64,000 nt of DNA from Citrobacter sp. FP75 (GCF_018342065.1 NZ_JAFDOE010000003.1:62001-126000); one strand, 5' to 3'; positions 1-9,427 are shown, counted from the first letter of the stretch. The notes: generated by a model from the letters alone, not told the origin. Numbers and translations are program-made.

Positions 1-162
1 CGGTTATGGCGTCTTACTGTTTGGTTATTCAGTCCAGCTATCTGCATATTACTAAACCTTGTTAATAGTAATGCGTGAGCATCGCGTAATTTACCGGAAA
101 ATAAGTTCTCTACACTGCCATCCTATCGTATTTCACTGTGTTTTGTTTACTGGAGAATGGTT
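1..162. other. Intergenic region upstream of yphG
   Basis: Left edge of the window. The only ORF here runs into yphG in another frame and looks spurious. The stretch presumably carries the yphG promoter and leader; I see no convincing -35/-10 pair, operator or terminator. The only clear signal is the yphG Shine-Dalgarno (GGAG at 152-155). Confidence 0.5.
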
Positions 163-3100
163 ATGTACGGAGTGGTTAAGGTCTGGCAGGAGACCCTTAC
201 GTTGCCGACGTGGACAACGGGCAACGAAGACTCAAACCCGATGTTTCTCGAAAAACGTGTTTATCAAGGTTCGTCTGGTGCGGTGTATCCCTATGGCGTT
301 GTGGATACGCTGACCGGCGAGCGGGAGATGCGTGAGTATCAGGGCATCTGGATGGAGAATGATTTTATTCGCATTCTTCTTCTGCCGGAGCTTGGGGGAC
401 GAATTCACCGAGCGTATGACAAGGTGAAACAGAGAGATTTCGTCTACTACAACGAGGTGGTGAAACCTGCGTTAGTAGGACTGCTGGGGCCGTGGATCTC
501 CGGTGGCATTGAGTTCAACTGGCCGCAGCACCACCGCCCAACAACGTTTATGCCCGTGGACTTTACCCTGCAAGCGGGCGAACACGGTGAACAAACGGTA
601 TGGATGGGAGAAGTGGAGCCGATGCGCGGCCTGCAGCTGATGGCGGGTTTCACGCTTTACCCAGACCGGGCGCTGGTGGAAATTACGGGCAAAGTCTTCA
701 ATGGTAATGCCACTCCGCGCCACTTCCTGTGGTGGTCGAACCCTGCGGTAAAGGGAGGGGACGATCATCAAAGCATCTTCCCGCCAGATGTGACGGCGGT
801 GTTTGATCACGGTAAGCGCGATGTCTCGGCATTCCCGATAGCCACCGGCACCTATTACAAAGTGGATTACTCAGCAGGCGTGGATATCTCTCGTTATAAA
901 AACGTACCTGTGCCAACTTCTTACATGGCTGAAAAGTCAGGTTACGATTTTGTCGGCGCCTGGCACCGTGGCGAGCGCGGCGGGTTATTGCACGTTGCCG
1001 ATCACCATGTTTCTCCGGGTAAAAAACAGTGGACATGGGGATACGGCGAATTTGGTCAGGCCTGGGACCGGCAGTTAACCGATACAAATGGTCCTTATAT
1101 TGAACTGATGACCGGCGTTTATACTGATAACCAGCCGGATTTCACCTGGCTTGCGCCGTATGAAGAGAAAGTCTTCGTCCAGAATTTCCTGCCCTACAGC
1201 GAGTTATCTTCGGTGCAAAATGCCAGCACCCGGCTGGTGATGCATCTTGAACGAAACGCGCCGCAATTGGTTGTGGGGTTATATGCCGTTGCACCGCTTC
1301 ATGACGTGCGGGTCGAGATTCGTGATGCCCGGCAAACGCTGTGGAGCACTTTTGTTACGCTGGAGCCTGGGCAGAGCTGGCAGGAGACGCTGAGTGAATG
1401 CTGGCCTCAGCGGCTGACGATGGCAGTCTTCGATAGTGATAACCGCCAACTGTTGCAATATGAAGAGCATATTGCCGAAGAGACACCGTTACCCAGTGCC
1501 GCAAGTGCGCCAAAATTACCCCACGAGCTGGAAAACGGTGAAGAACTCTATTTTATCGGCCAGCATATTGAACAGTACAACCAGGCCAGTCGTTATGCTG
1601 AAGATTACTATCGACGGGGAATAGAGCTGGATCCAGAGGATTATCGCAATAATGTTGCATTGGGCAATCTGGCGTTGAACCGCGCCGACTGGACGCTGGC
1701 CAAGAGCTGCGCTGAAGCCGCGCTTTCAAGAGCTCACCGGCTGAATAAAAACCCGCGTGATGGCGAAGCCAGCCTGCTTCTTGGCGCCGCGCTGGAACGC
1801 CAGGGGGAAGAGAACAAAGCGTGGGATTGCTACTACAAAGCGAGCTGGAGTGGAAACTGCCGCGATGCGGCGTTTTACTCACTAGCGCGCCTGGCGATGA
1901 AGCGCGGCGATGATGCAGATGCGCTGGCTAAAGTTGAAATCAGTCTGCAATTTAACGGTGGCAATAATCTGGCGATGGGGCTAAAAGCGCTGGCGCTGGC
2001 GACGGTCCATGGAGAGCAGGCGGCACAAGAATATATTGAACAGGCGTTGCAAACGCAGCCATTAGGCTACGCGCTGCACTATGCTCGCTGGGTAATCGGG
2101 CGTGCGACTTCTGCCGGTGAGGCATTAATTAACGTGACGGGTCGACGCGGGGTGAATGCCAGTACGTTAGCGGGTTGGTTGGTCTCACTCGGTAAACTGC
2201 AGGATGCTCGTGAGCTACTGATGCTGCTGGATAGTCAGGAAACGCTGCCGATGCTTTGGCTGGCCTCGCTCAACAGCGATTCGCAGTCGTACCTGCAAAA
2301 CGCGCAGCGCTGCTTCGCCAATCGGGTACGGTTCCCTAATACCCTTGATGAAGTTGTGATGTTGCAATCACTGCAACAGGACGCTTTCGCCTGCTATCTG
2401 CTTGGTTGTTTCTGGTACAGCAAGCGCCGTTACGATGACGCTATTGCTTGTTGGCAGAAGACGCTGATGCAGCAGCCTGATTTTGCTCCGGCGCATCGGT
2501 TGCTGGGGATCTATGCGTGGAATAAACAGCATGATGCCCGGCAGGCCTGCCAATATTTACAACAAGCAGTGGCGCTGGAGCCAGATAATGCGCGTTTCCT
2601 GTTCGAACTGGATTACCTGCAAAAACAGCAGGGGCGAAGTGTTGAAACGCGTCTGGCGCTGCTGACGCCGCGTCGTTGTGTAGCGCTAAAACGCGATGAT
2701 CTAACCGCTGAGTTGCTTAGCCTGTGGAACGGCGTGGGGGCGTATGATCTGGCGGCTGAAGTGCTACGTGACCGCGAATTCCACCCCTGGGAAGGGGGAG
2801 AAGGAAAGGTTACCGGACAGTATCTGCTCAACCAGCTCCATCGTGCGTTGGATGCTATTCATCAAACAGAGATGGCGCTGGCGGTTGAATTACTCCAGCA
2901 GGGACTGTGCTACCCGCTTAATCTGGGCGAGGGGCGGCTGCCGGGTCAGAATGATAACGATATCTGGTATCTGTTGGCTTATTGTTATCAGCAACTGGGC
3001 GAGGACGAACTTGCGGGTCAGGCGCTGACACGTGCGATGCAGGGCGACTCTGGTCTGAGCGCGGGGCGTTACTACAACGATCAGCCTGTTGATTATCTGT

Positions 3101-3429
3101 TTTGGCAGGGAATGGCAATGCGCACGAGCGGTAAACATCAGCAGGCTGACATTCACTTCCGGGGATTCCTCGATTGGGTTGAAGGCAATCGGGACAACGT
3201 CCCAGAGACGGACTTCTTTGCTGTGTCGTTGCCGGATCTGGTCGCGCTGGACGCTAGCCCCGTGTTGCGGCATCAGCAACATTGCTTGTTTATTGAGGCG
3301 TTGGGCTACCTCGGATTGGGTCAGCGTAATGCTTGTCAGAATGCCCTGGCGCTGCTGCTGGCGCTGAATCCGTCCCATGATAAAGCGCTGCTGATAACTC
3401 ATGCGTTGGCAAGTGGTCTCTTTGACTAA
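163..3429 (+). CDS. yphG: YphG: DUF5107 domain plus TPR protein
   Basis: The 1088-residue product matches E. coli YphG in length and in N-terminal sequence (QETLTLPTW, then PYGVVDTLTGER). Residues of about 15-350 form a DUF5107 region, which has a galactose-mutarotase-like fold. From about residue 477 onward the protein is alpha-helical with tetratricopeptide repeats (for example YYRRGIELDPEDYRNN). There is no signal peptide, so it is probably cytosolic. The biochemical function is not known to me; the mutarotase-like domain and neighbouring yphB suggest carbohydrate metabolism. An ATG at 157 lies directly after GGAG, too close to it, so I prefer the ATG at 163, seven bases from the Shine-Dalgarno. 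A REP-like hairpin separates it from yphB. Confidence 0.85.
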   Translation: MYGVVKVWQETLTLPTWTTGNEDSNPMFLEKRVYQGSSGAVYPYGVVDTLTGEREMREYQGIWMENDFIRILLLPELGGRIHRAYDKVKQRDFVYYNEVVKPALVGLLGPWISGGIEFNWPQHHRPTTFMPVDFTLQAGEHGEQTVWMGEVEPMRGLQLMAGFTLYPDRALVEITGKVFNGNATPRHFLWWSNPAVKGGDDHQSIFPPDVTAVFDHGKRDVSAFPIATGTYYKVDYSAGVDISRYKNVPVPTSYMAEKSGYDFVGAWHRGERGGLLHVADHHVSPGKKQWTWGYGEFGQAWDRQLTDTNGPYIELMTGVYTDNQPDFTWLAPYEEKVFVQNFLPYSELSSVQNASTRLVMHLERNAPQLVVGLYAVAPLHDVRVEIRDARQTLWSTFVTLEPGQSWQETLSECWPQRLTMAVFDSDNRQLLQYEEHIAEETPLPSAASAPKLPHELENGEELYFIGQHIEQYNQASRYAEDYYRRGIELDPEDYRNNVALGNLALNRADWTLAKSCAEAALSRAHRLNKNPRDGEASLLLGAALERQGEENKAWDCYYKASWSGNCRDAAFYSLARLAMKRGDDADALAKVEISLQFNGGNNLAMGLKALALATVHGEQAAQEYIEQALQTQPLGYALHYARWVIGRATSAGEALINVTGRRGVNASTLAGWLVSLGKLQDARELLMLLDSQETLPMLWLASLNSDSQSYLQNAQRCFANRVRFPNTLDEVVMLQSLQQDAFACYLLGCFWYSKRRYDDAIACWQKTLMQQPDFAPAHRLLGIYAWNKQHDARQACQYLQQAVALEPDNARFLFELDYLQKQQGRSVETRLALLTPRRCVALKRDDLTAELLSLWNGVGAYDLAAEVLRDREFHPWEGGEGKVTGQYLLNQLHRALDAIHQTEMALAVELLQQGLCYPLNLGEGRLPGQNDNDIWYLLAYCYQQLGEDELAGQALTRAMQGDSGLSAGRYYNDQPVDYLFWQGMAMRTSGKHQQADIHFRGFLDWVEGNRDNVPETDFFAVSLPDLVALDASPVLRHQQHCLFIEALGYLGLGQRNACQNALALLLALNPSHDKALLITHALASGLFD

Positions 3430-3435
3430 CCTGGT

Positions 3436-3459
3436 TGCCGGGCGGAAAGCCGTCCGGCA
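3436..3459. repeat. REP-like palindrome between yphG and yphB
   Basis: TGCCGGGCGG and CCGTCCGGCA form a 10-base stem with one G-T pair around a four-base loop. Sequence and position resemble an enterobacterial REP unit in a 3' untranslated region. Confidence 0.6.
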
Positions 3460-3475
3460 CTCACGAGATGTACCA

Positions 3476-4300
3476 ATGACATTAATACGATTACAGAATG
3501 CGGCGCTGGAAGCTGATATTGATGCGCAAGGCGCAAAGGTGGTGCGGCTTATTTTTCACCCTCTCCAGTCACCGGTGTTGCATGAAAATCCGGCAGGCGG
3601 CCTGTTCCCTATGCTGCCGCTGGCTAATCGGGTGGCGGGAAACCGCTTCCTGCTGCGCGGTGAAGAGGTGGTTTTGCCACAACATGATGCAGACGATACG
3701 TTCTTCCTGCACGGCGACGGCTGGCTGAAGCGCTGGGAGGTGGTTACCGCGACACAAAGCGGCTGCTTGCTGCGCTTACGCAGTTGGCATCCGTGCGGTT
3801 ATGACTATACGGCACAGCTGTGCTATCAGCTGGAAGCGTCCAGCCTGCATGCCTCGCTGACCCTCACCCACAGCGGCGAGCAACCGATGCTGTACGGCTG
3901 CGGATTCCACCCGTTTTTTGCCTTCGATGCACGCAGTACGGCGCAGTTTTCTGCCAGCGGCTATTGGCCGGAAGGGGAGCAACACTTGCCGTTACCCTGG
4001 CAGAGCGATATACCGCCAGCGGCTGATTTCACCCGTGCGCAGTATGGTGAAGACGCCTGGCTCAACGTGGGGTATTCAGCGTGGAGCGGGCAGGCGGTCA
4101 TTCAACGTGATGTGATGAGGGTCACGATTTTAGCGCAAACTCCGTGGCTTATGCTGTTCAGAATGTCGGGTGAGGAGTTCCTTTGTCTCGAACCACAGAC
4201 ACATCCGGTGAATGCCCACCACATGCAGGGGCAGCCGGGATTGCAGGTTTTAGCTCAGGGGGAAAGCTGCCATTTTGCGCTGCAAATTCGCGTAGATTAG
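3476..4300 (+). CDS. yphB: Aldose 1-epimerase family protein (YphB-like)
   Basis: This 274-residue protein belongs to the aldose 1-epimerase (galactose mutarotase) superfamily, which interconverts the alpha and beta anomers of free aldoses. Family landmarks visible are PMLPLANRVAGNRF (about residues 46-59), the FLHGDGW motif (about 78-84), a GFHPFF motif carrying the second conserved histidine (about 143), and a C-terminal FLCLEPQTH segment with the conserved glutamate. The layout matches E. coli YphB (290 residues), but identity looks modest, so the substrate may differ. The ATG at 3476 follows GAGAT; an upstream ATG at 3401 would overlap yphG and lacks support. It is probably co-transcribed with yphG, 46 bases upstream. 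Confidence 0.75.
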   Translation: MTLIRLQNAALEADIDAQGAKVVRLIFHPLQSPVLHENPAGGLFPMLPLANRVAGNRFLLRGEEVVLPQHDADDTFFLHGDGWLKRWEVVTATQSGCLLRLRSWHPCGYDYTAQLCYQLEASSLHASLTLTHSGEQPMLYGCGFHPFFAFDARSTAQFSASGYWPEGEQHLPLPWQSDIPPAADFTRAQYGEDAWLNVGYSAWSGQAVIQRDVMRVTILAQTPWLMLFRMSGEEFLCLEPQTHPVNAHHMQGQPGLQVLAQGESCHFALQIRVD

Positions 4301-4388
4301 GGCAACTATCATGTTATCTGCCTGTTAATACTCTCTTGCGCCAGCCGGGGTTTATCGCCAGACTATCGCCTCCAAACGGGAGGGATTC

Positions 4389-5537
4389 ATGGCTTTGCAT
4401 TCCACGCGCTGGCTGGCGCTCGGTTATTTCACCTACTTTTTTAGCTACGGTATTTTTCTGCCTTTCTGGAGCGTTTGGCTCGAAGGGTTGGGGCTGACGC
4501 CGGAAACCATCGGTCTGCTGTTGGGTGCGGGGTTGATTGCGCGTTTTCTCGGTAGTTTGCTGATTGCGCCACGCGTAAGCGATCCCTCTCGTCTGATCTC
4601 AGCTTTACGTATTCTGGCCCTGTTAACGCTGGTGTTTGCCCTGGCCTTCTGGGCAGGAACCAGCGTGGCGTGGCTGATGGTGGTGATGGTCGGCTTTAAC
4701 CTGTTCTTCTCGCCGCTGGTGCCGCTGACGGATGCGCTGGCCAACACCTGGCAAAAACAAATCACCATGGATTATGGCCGGGTGCGGTTATGGGGATCGG
4801 TGGCCTTTGTGATCGGATCGGCGCTGACCGGTAAGCTGGTGACGTTGTACGACTACCGGGTGATCCTGGTGCTGCTGTCACTGGCGGTGGCATCGATGCT
4901 GCTGGGTATGATGATCCGCCCGAGCGTACAGCCTGCGGGAGAGAGTCGCCAGCAGGAGAGCGCCGGATGGCCGGCCTGGCGTCAATTGATTACACAGAGC
5001 TGGCGTTTCCTTGCCTGCGTGAGTTTGCTGCAGGGGGCACACGCCGCCTATTACGGTTTTAGCGCTATTTACTGGCAGTCTGCCGGGTATTCTGCGTCTG
5101 CGGTGGGCTATTTATGGTCGCTGGGTGTGGTCGCGGAAGTGATTATCTTCGCGCTCAGCCATAAGCTGTTCCGCCGTTTTAGCGCCCGCGATCTGCTGCT
5201 GCTCTCCGCCGTTTGTGGCGTGGTACGCTGGGGACTGATGGGCTGGAGCACCGAACTGCCGTGGCTGATTGTGGTGCAGATCCTGCATTGCGGTACGTTT
5301 ACCGTGTGTCACCTGGCTGCCATGCGCTACATTGCTGCGCGCCAGAGCAGCGAAGTGATTCGTTTGCAGGCGGTCTATTCCGCCATTGCGATGGGCGGCA
5401 GTATCGCCATCATGACCGTGTTCGCAGGCTACCTGTACCAGAATCTGGGCAGCGGCGTATTCTGGGTGATGGCGCTGGTTGCGCTGCCCGCCATCGCCTT
5501 GCGGCCTAAAGTGACGGCGCAGACATCGGCGTTATGA
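4389..5537 (+). CDS. hcaT: MFS transporter HcaT
   Basis: The 382-residue inner-membrane protein has about twelve hydrophobic helices and is nearly collinear with E. coli HcaT (379 residues), assigned to 3-phenylpropionate uptake. The N-terminus (STRWLALGYFTYFFSYGIF) and the LTDALANTWQ segment are characteristic. The start is well supported by GGAGGGA upstream. In E. coli hcaT adjoins the hcaREFCBD dioxygenase genes; here the left neighbour is yphB and no hca catabolic gene is present, so the substrate may not be phenylpropionate in this organism. Its last six bases overlap the end of convergent csiE. Confidence 0.88.
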   Translation: MALHSTRWLALGYFTYFFSYGIFLPFWSVWLEGLGLTPETIGLLLGAGLIARFLGSLLIAPRVSDPSRLISALRILALLTLVFALAFWAGTSVAWLMVVMVGFNLFFSPLVPLTDALANTWQKQITMDYGRVRLWGSVAFVIGSALTGKLVTLYDYRVILVLLSLAVASMLLGMMIRPSVQPAGESRQQESAGWPAWRQLITQSWRFLACVSLLQGAHAAYYGFSAIYWQSAGYSASAVGYLWSLGVVAEVIIFALSHKLFRRFSARDLLLLSAVCGVVRWGLMGWSTELPWLIVVQILHCGTFTVCHLAAMRYIAARQSSEVIRLQAVYSAIAMGGSIAIMTVFAGYLYQNLGSGVFWVMALVALPAIALRPKVTAQTSAL

Positions 5538-6809
5538 TTCGAGGATTTTGCGGATCTGCTGTTGCTGATGCGGCGTAAGCGACAGATCCGCATGAATCAA
5601 CGGTGGTGAAAACAGCGGCAGCGGCGTGGTGTATGGCGTAATGACGAGCGCCACGCCACGCGGCGAACCCTGTTTTTGAAAGTCCTGCATCGGCATATGT
5701 TTCACATTCAGCGGCAGCAGGGTCAGTTCACGTAACTGTTGCTCAATATGCGCCTCCAGCCGTTCATTATTGCCCGTCAGCAGGATGATTTGCTTCTCGT
5801 GCAGATCTTTTTCCTGCATCAACCACGCGCCAAAAATGACGGCCACCAGCCCCGTTTCTTCTTCCGAAAAATGCACATCGTACTCCGCCTCGAACCCCTT
5901 GAGGGCTTCGCGCGTGGTACGCACCAGCCGTGGATAGAGTCGGCTGAACTCTTCCGGCAGGGTGTTATCAATGCCAATCGCAAACATACTTCGATTCAAC
6001 GCCTGGGCAAGATGTATGTACAGTTGGTCATTCAACCCTTGCTCGTCGCTGAAGCGGACGTTGCCACTCTCACGAAAACGCAGCACCAGCCGGGCAATGG
6101 CCAAATGCAGGCGGCGGTCTTGCTGATGGTTATCGCGAATCGGGTCCGGAATACGGATCATCGAGAACAGCAGCGCCATAAACAGCGACTCGCCCGGCGG
6201 CGCACTCTGCATCACGCGACGCTGCCAGTGACGACCAATTTCCTCGGCAAGCGTGTACTCGGCGCAGGACTGTGCCCAGCGCTGCTGCAGTGGATTGAAC
6301 TCCGGGTTGATCCCGGCATGATGTTGCAGCAGGCAATATTGTAAAAACAGGCGCAGAAACTGGATATCACGGCATTCAAACGGCTTTTGCAGTCGGCGCG
6401 AACAGAGGTTAATGAGCGCATGTAGATTGGTGTCGTCATACAGCGTACGGGCGATACCGCGTTGTTTCAGCTCCATTTTTAACGCCGGCGTAAACTGCTC
6501 GGTGATAAAACCCGGGCAAAGCCGCAGACCGCGTCGTAGCCAGTGCAGAAGACACAACCGTTGATTGAGGGCTGTGCCTTCGATCTGGTAGCCGCCATTC
6601 TGCGTGGCGATGATGGTCAGCCGATGATAGCGCTGGATTTCTATCCCCGCGCCGATGATATCCTCGCGGACAACATCGTCATCGACGCCGTTGAGGGTGC
6701 AGAATGTCTGGGTGGTTGCTATTTGCCCCGGCTGGAAAAGCGTCAACAGCACATGGCAGCGGCGCTGGGGAGCAGAAAGTACAGATGGCGGGGCAAGCGT
6801 TGACATCAT
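5532..6809 (-). CDS. csiE: Stationary-phase protein CsiE
   Basis: The 425-residue protein matches E. coli CsiE (426 residues) from its first residues (TLAPPSVLSAPQRRC) to its end (LTPHQQQQIRKILES). The family carries PRD-like (PTS regulation domain) helical regions, but no PTS EII domain or catalytic motif is visible and the molecular role is not established. E. coli csiE is known for carbon-starvation, sigma-S and cAMP-CRP dependent expression, and the upstream sequence here fits that. Translation probably starts at the first of two consecutive ATGs behind GGGAG. It converges on hcaT. Confidence 0.9.
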   Translation of the reverse strand: MMSTLAPPSVLSAPQRRCHVLLTLFQPGQIATTQTFCTLNGVDDDVVREDIIGAGIEIQRYHRLTIIATQNGGYQIEGTALNQRLCLLHWLRRGLRLCPGFITEQFTPALKMELKQRGIARTLYDDTNLHALINLCSRRLQKPFECRDIQFLRLFLQYCLLQHHAGINPEFNPLQQRWAQSCAEYTLAEEIGRHWQRRVMQSAPPGESLFMALLFSMIRIPDPIRDNHQQDRRLHLAIARLVLRFRESGNVRFSDEQGLNDQLYIHLAQALNRSMFAIGIDNTLPEEFSRLYPRLVRTTREALKGFEAEYDVHFSEEETGLVAVIFGAWLMQEKDLHEKQIILLTGNNERLEAHIEQQLRELTLLPLNVKHMPMQDFQKQGSPRGVALVITPYTTPLPLFSPPLIHADLSLTPHQQQQIRKILES

Positions 6810-6838
6810 CTGTAGGGTCTCCCGAAAGTATGTTTGAT

Positions 6839-6911
6839 AAGAATAGCTAAAGTTTGCCCATAGATTTGAGGAATGGAATCCTTTCCACCAGGAATGCTGG
6901 AGAGCGTCACA
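6839..6911 (-). promoter_or_regulatory. Candidate csiE promoter with CRP half-site
   Basis: Read on the minus strand, CTATTCTT at 6839-6846 resembles the sigma-S type -10 element CTATACTT and would start transcription about 23 bases before csiE. A TGTGA half-site (6907-6911) lies about 70 bases upstream of that start, a usual class I CRP distance, but the other half of the site is poor. Inference from sequence only. Confidence 0.35.
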
Positions 6912-7176
6912 GAATTTTTAACGTGCGGAACAGATAGTGGGAGTGGAACGCAGCGCATTAATCCGCTTTTTCACTGTTTTATCTTTTGATTAAACATAAA
7001 AAAACACTACCAGTGGCTGTACTGCTTGTTAGTTAAGCATGATGGAGAACATGTGATTTCAGCTCAGGGTTTCGTTCACCTCAGCAGTGTCACTTCAGAG
7101 AAGTGAAAAACATAAGGTGAACGGAGCAATATACCGGAGGCAACAGATTCATTACCTCCGTAACAGCTGTCTGGCG
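6912..7176. other. Intergenic region between csiE and the sugar operon
   Basis: No gene is visible. It holds a nested palindrome (7073-7123), a short imperfect stem next to the operon end (7135-7159) and, on the minus strand, a weak CACT-GGT-AGTG hairpin followed by seven T (6998-7015) that could end the sugar operon. Confidence 0.5.
7073..7123. repeat. Nested inverted repeat
   Basis: CGTTCACCT (7073-7081) and AGGTGAACG (7115-7123) are perfect inverted repeats. They enclose a second perfect hairpin, CACTTC-AGA-GAAGTG (7091-7105). No T-run follows on the minus strand, so it is not a standard terminator for the operon ending at 7177. Confidence 0.7.
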
Positions 7177-7776
7177 TTATTGCTCGCGACTCAGCGTTAA
7201 CCCCACATCACCGCCTGGATGTACGGCCAGCAGCGTTTCCTTTGAATAACCGCTCTCGCTCATCAGACAGGCGCAGGCGGCATCAAAGATCGCCAGTACC
7301 AGAATAATGGAGGTGGTGGCGAGCATATCCAGCGGATCGGCCTCGCGCTGTATGCCGGTAGAAATCACCAGCCTCGATGCTTTAGCGATAGCCGAATCGG
7401 CGTTTTCAGTCACGCTGACTACCGGCACGTTCTTCCCGGCAAGCCCTGGCAGCAGCCGAGTGAGCTCATCCGAATTTCCTCCGCGTGACAGCATAATGAC
7501 CAGATCGTCGGCGCGTAAAAAACCCAGATCGCCATGCGCCGCATCCGTCGCATTGAGGTAAATCGCCGGACGTTCCACGCAGGCCAGCATATGCGCGACT
7601 TTACGCGCGGCAATACCGGAAGTGCCAACGCCGGTGACAACGATTTTCCCTGTGCAACCGCGTAATTCAGCCATCAGTGACAGCCAGAGCGGTTCAGTCA
7701 GATGCTGTCCCAGTCCTGCCAGAGCCTCGCTGTAGAGCTGGAATACGCCGATGGCCTGAGGCCATGAATTACTCAT
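7177..7776 (-). CDS. SIS-domain sugar-phosphate isomerase (KdsD/GutQ-like, no CBS)
   Basis: The 199-residue protein consists of a single SIS domain. It resembles the N-terminal half of arabinose-5-phosphate isomerases KdsD and GutQ: a GVGTSGIAARK phosphosugar loop (about 50-60), the AAHGDLG motif, a SRGGNSDEL serine/glycine loop, and a C-terminal HPGGDVGLTL matching HPGGALGRKL of KdsD. KdsD interconverts D-ribulose 5-phosphate and D-arabinose 5-phosphate. The tandem CBS domains of KdsD are absent, and the protein ends just where they would begin; SIS-only forms are known. Its ATG overlaps the kinase stop (ATGA) and sits behind AGGAGG, so it is translationally coupled. Activity on Ru5P is inferred from the kinase next to it; other phosphosugars are possible. 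Confidence 0.7.
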   Translation of the reverse strand: MSNSWPQAIGVFQLYSEALAGLGQHLTEPLWLSLMAELRGCTGKIVVTGVGTSGIAARKVAHMLACVERPAIYLNATDAAHGDLGFLRADDLVIMLSRGGNSDELTRLLPGLAGKNVPVVSVTENADSAIAKASRLVISTGIQREADPLDMLATTSIILVLAIFDAACACLMSESGYSKETLLAVHPGGDVGLTLSREQ

Positions 7777-9410
7777 GCATCCTCCTGCATCAACTGGCGG
7801 TATTTCATATGATCCTGGTACATCTCGTGGAACACCCGGTATTTGCGATCGTAGTACTGCTTAATGCGGTTGGTTTGTGGGGTGACCGTTTTACCAATGC
7901 GGCTCATTGCCGACATCGCTTCCGGGAAGGTATCGAATACACCCGCTGCAATGGTCCCCATCATGGCACTGCCCAGTAGCATGGCTTCGCTCTCTTCCGG
8001 CAGCAGCATCGCGCAGCCGGTAGCGTTGGCATGTTCCTGAACAAAGATCGGGTTTTTCGTCCCGCCGCCGCTGGCCATAATCGTATCAATGGTGTAACCG
8101 CTTTGATTCATCGTTTCAATGATATGGCGCGTACCGAGCGCAATGGCCTGAATGGTCGCCAGATACTGCAGCGCCATATCTTCAGGCGTGCGGGACAGCT
8201 TCAGCCCGGTGATCGCACCGGTGAGCGTGGGATTGGCGCGTGGTGAACGGTTGCCGTGGAAATAGGGCAGGATATGCATATCGCGGGTCAGGAAGGCGAT
8301 ATCTTCCGGCTCACCGGCCATTTTACGCAGCAGTGCATTCAGCACTTCATAGATGGTCTGCCCCTGAGACTTAGCCTGCGCCAGCAGGGTTTCGTAACAC
8401 GGATGTGACTGAATAACGTGGTCGATTAACGCGCCCGTAGCCGACTGTCCGCCTTCGTTGAGCCAGTATTTCGGCAGGACGGCAGAGTAGTAGGGGCCCC
8501 AGACGCCGCCGATAAAGCGCGGCTCTTTGGAAATCGCCATATGCCCGGTAGAGGTCCCGCCAATCAGCGCGACGCGGCGATCGAAATCAGCCACCTCGCC
8601 AGAAACACCGCAGGCGCCAAGCGTGCCGAGCGTGCCGGCGTGGGCATCGATAATCGACACGCTGACTGCAGTTCCTGGGATCAGCCCCATTTCGCTGGCG
8701 GCCCGTGCAGAAAGGCCATGACCGAGCGGTTCCCCCATGGTTTTCACGTAGCGGCCAATTTTGGCGGCATCGTGTTCCAGCAAGTCTTCCAGCCCAATCT
8801 GACGAAAATAGCTGGCATCCCACTTATCTTCATGGCCCATATAGGTCCATTTACACACCGTCGAGCACAACGAGCGTGTGTCGTCGCCGGTGGCGCGCCA
8901 GGTCAGGAAATCAGGCAGATCAAAATAGTAGCCTGCATTGGCCCAGGTGTTGGGCATATGTTGCTTCAGCCACAGCAGTTTGGGCGTCTGCATTTCCGGC
9001 GAAATAATGCCGCCAACGTAATCCAGCACCCGATGATGCAGGGCGTTAATACGCTCGGCCTGGGTAATGGCACGGTGATCCATCCACACAATAATGTTCT
9101 GTTCGCTGCGCCCGGAAGGGCTGATGGTCAGCGGTTTGCCTTCTTTATCCAGCACCACCAGTGAACAGGTGGCGTCAAAGCCCAGACCTTTCACCTGAAT
9201 CGGGTTGATATCTGACTGGTTAATCGCATCGCGAACCGCGTTACAGACTGCCTGCCAGATGTTATCGGAAGACTGCTCAACGAAATCGGCCTGCGGACGG
9301 TAAATCTCGATGGCCCGACTGGCCTGACCGACCATTCTACCGTTGAGATCAAACACGCCAGCACGGGCGCTACCGGTTCCGACATCCACACCAATAAAGT
9401 AACTTGCCAT
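7773..9410 (-). CDS. FGGY-family carbohydrate kinase, D-ribulokinase type
   Basis: This 545-residue kinase has both FGGY lobes: the DVGTGSARAG phosphate-1 loop (residues 9-18), a WMDHRA segment (109-114), SIIDAHAG with a candidate catalytic Asp255, and a GGGTKNP adenosine motif in the C-terminal lobe. The TCSLV motif (81-85) is, as I recall, the signature separating D-ribulokinases (human FGGY, yeast YDR109c group) from other members. Expected reaction: D-ribulose plus ATP to D-ribulose 5-phosphate in the cytosol. AGGAGA precedes the ATG. It follows the second permease by 17 bases and overlaps the SIS gene, placing it in the uptake operon. Family is certain; exact substrate is inferred. Confidence 0.8.
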   Translation of the reverse strand: MASYFIGVDVGTGSARAGVFDLNGRMVGQASRAIEIYRPQADFVEQSSDNIWQAVCNAVRDAINQSDINPIQVKGLGFDATCSLVVLDKEGKPLTISPSGRSEQNIIVWMDHRAITQAERINALHHRVLDYVGGIISPEMQTPKLLWLKQHMPNTWANAGYYFDLPDFLTWRATGDDTRSLCSTVCKWTYMGHEDKWDASYFRQIGLEDLLEHDAAKIGRYVKTMGEPLGHGLSARAASEMGLIPGTAVSVSIIDAHAGTLGTLGACGVSGEVADFDRRVALIGGTSTGHMAISKEPRFIGGVWGPYYSAVLPKYWLNEGGQSATGALIDHVIQSHPCYETLLAQAKSQGQTIYEVLNALLRKMAGEPEDIAFLTRDMHILPYFHGNRSPRANPTLTGAITGLKLSRTPEDMALQYLATIQAIALGTRHIIETMNQSGYTIDTIMASGGGTKNPIFVQEHANATGCAMLLPEESEAMLLGSAMMGTIAAGVFDTFPEAMSAMSRIGKTVTPQTNRIKQYYDRKYRVFHEMYQDHMKYRQLMQEDA

Positions 9411-9427
9411 AATTTTTTCTCCTGAAA

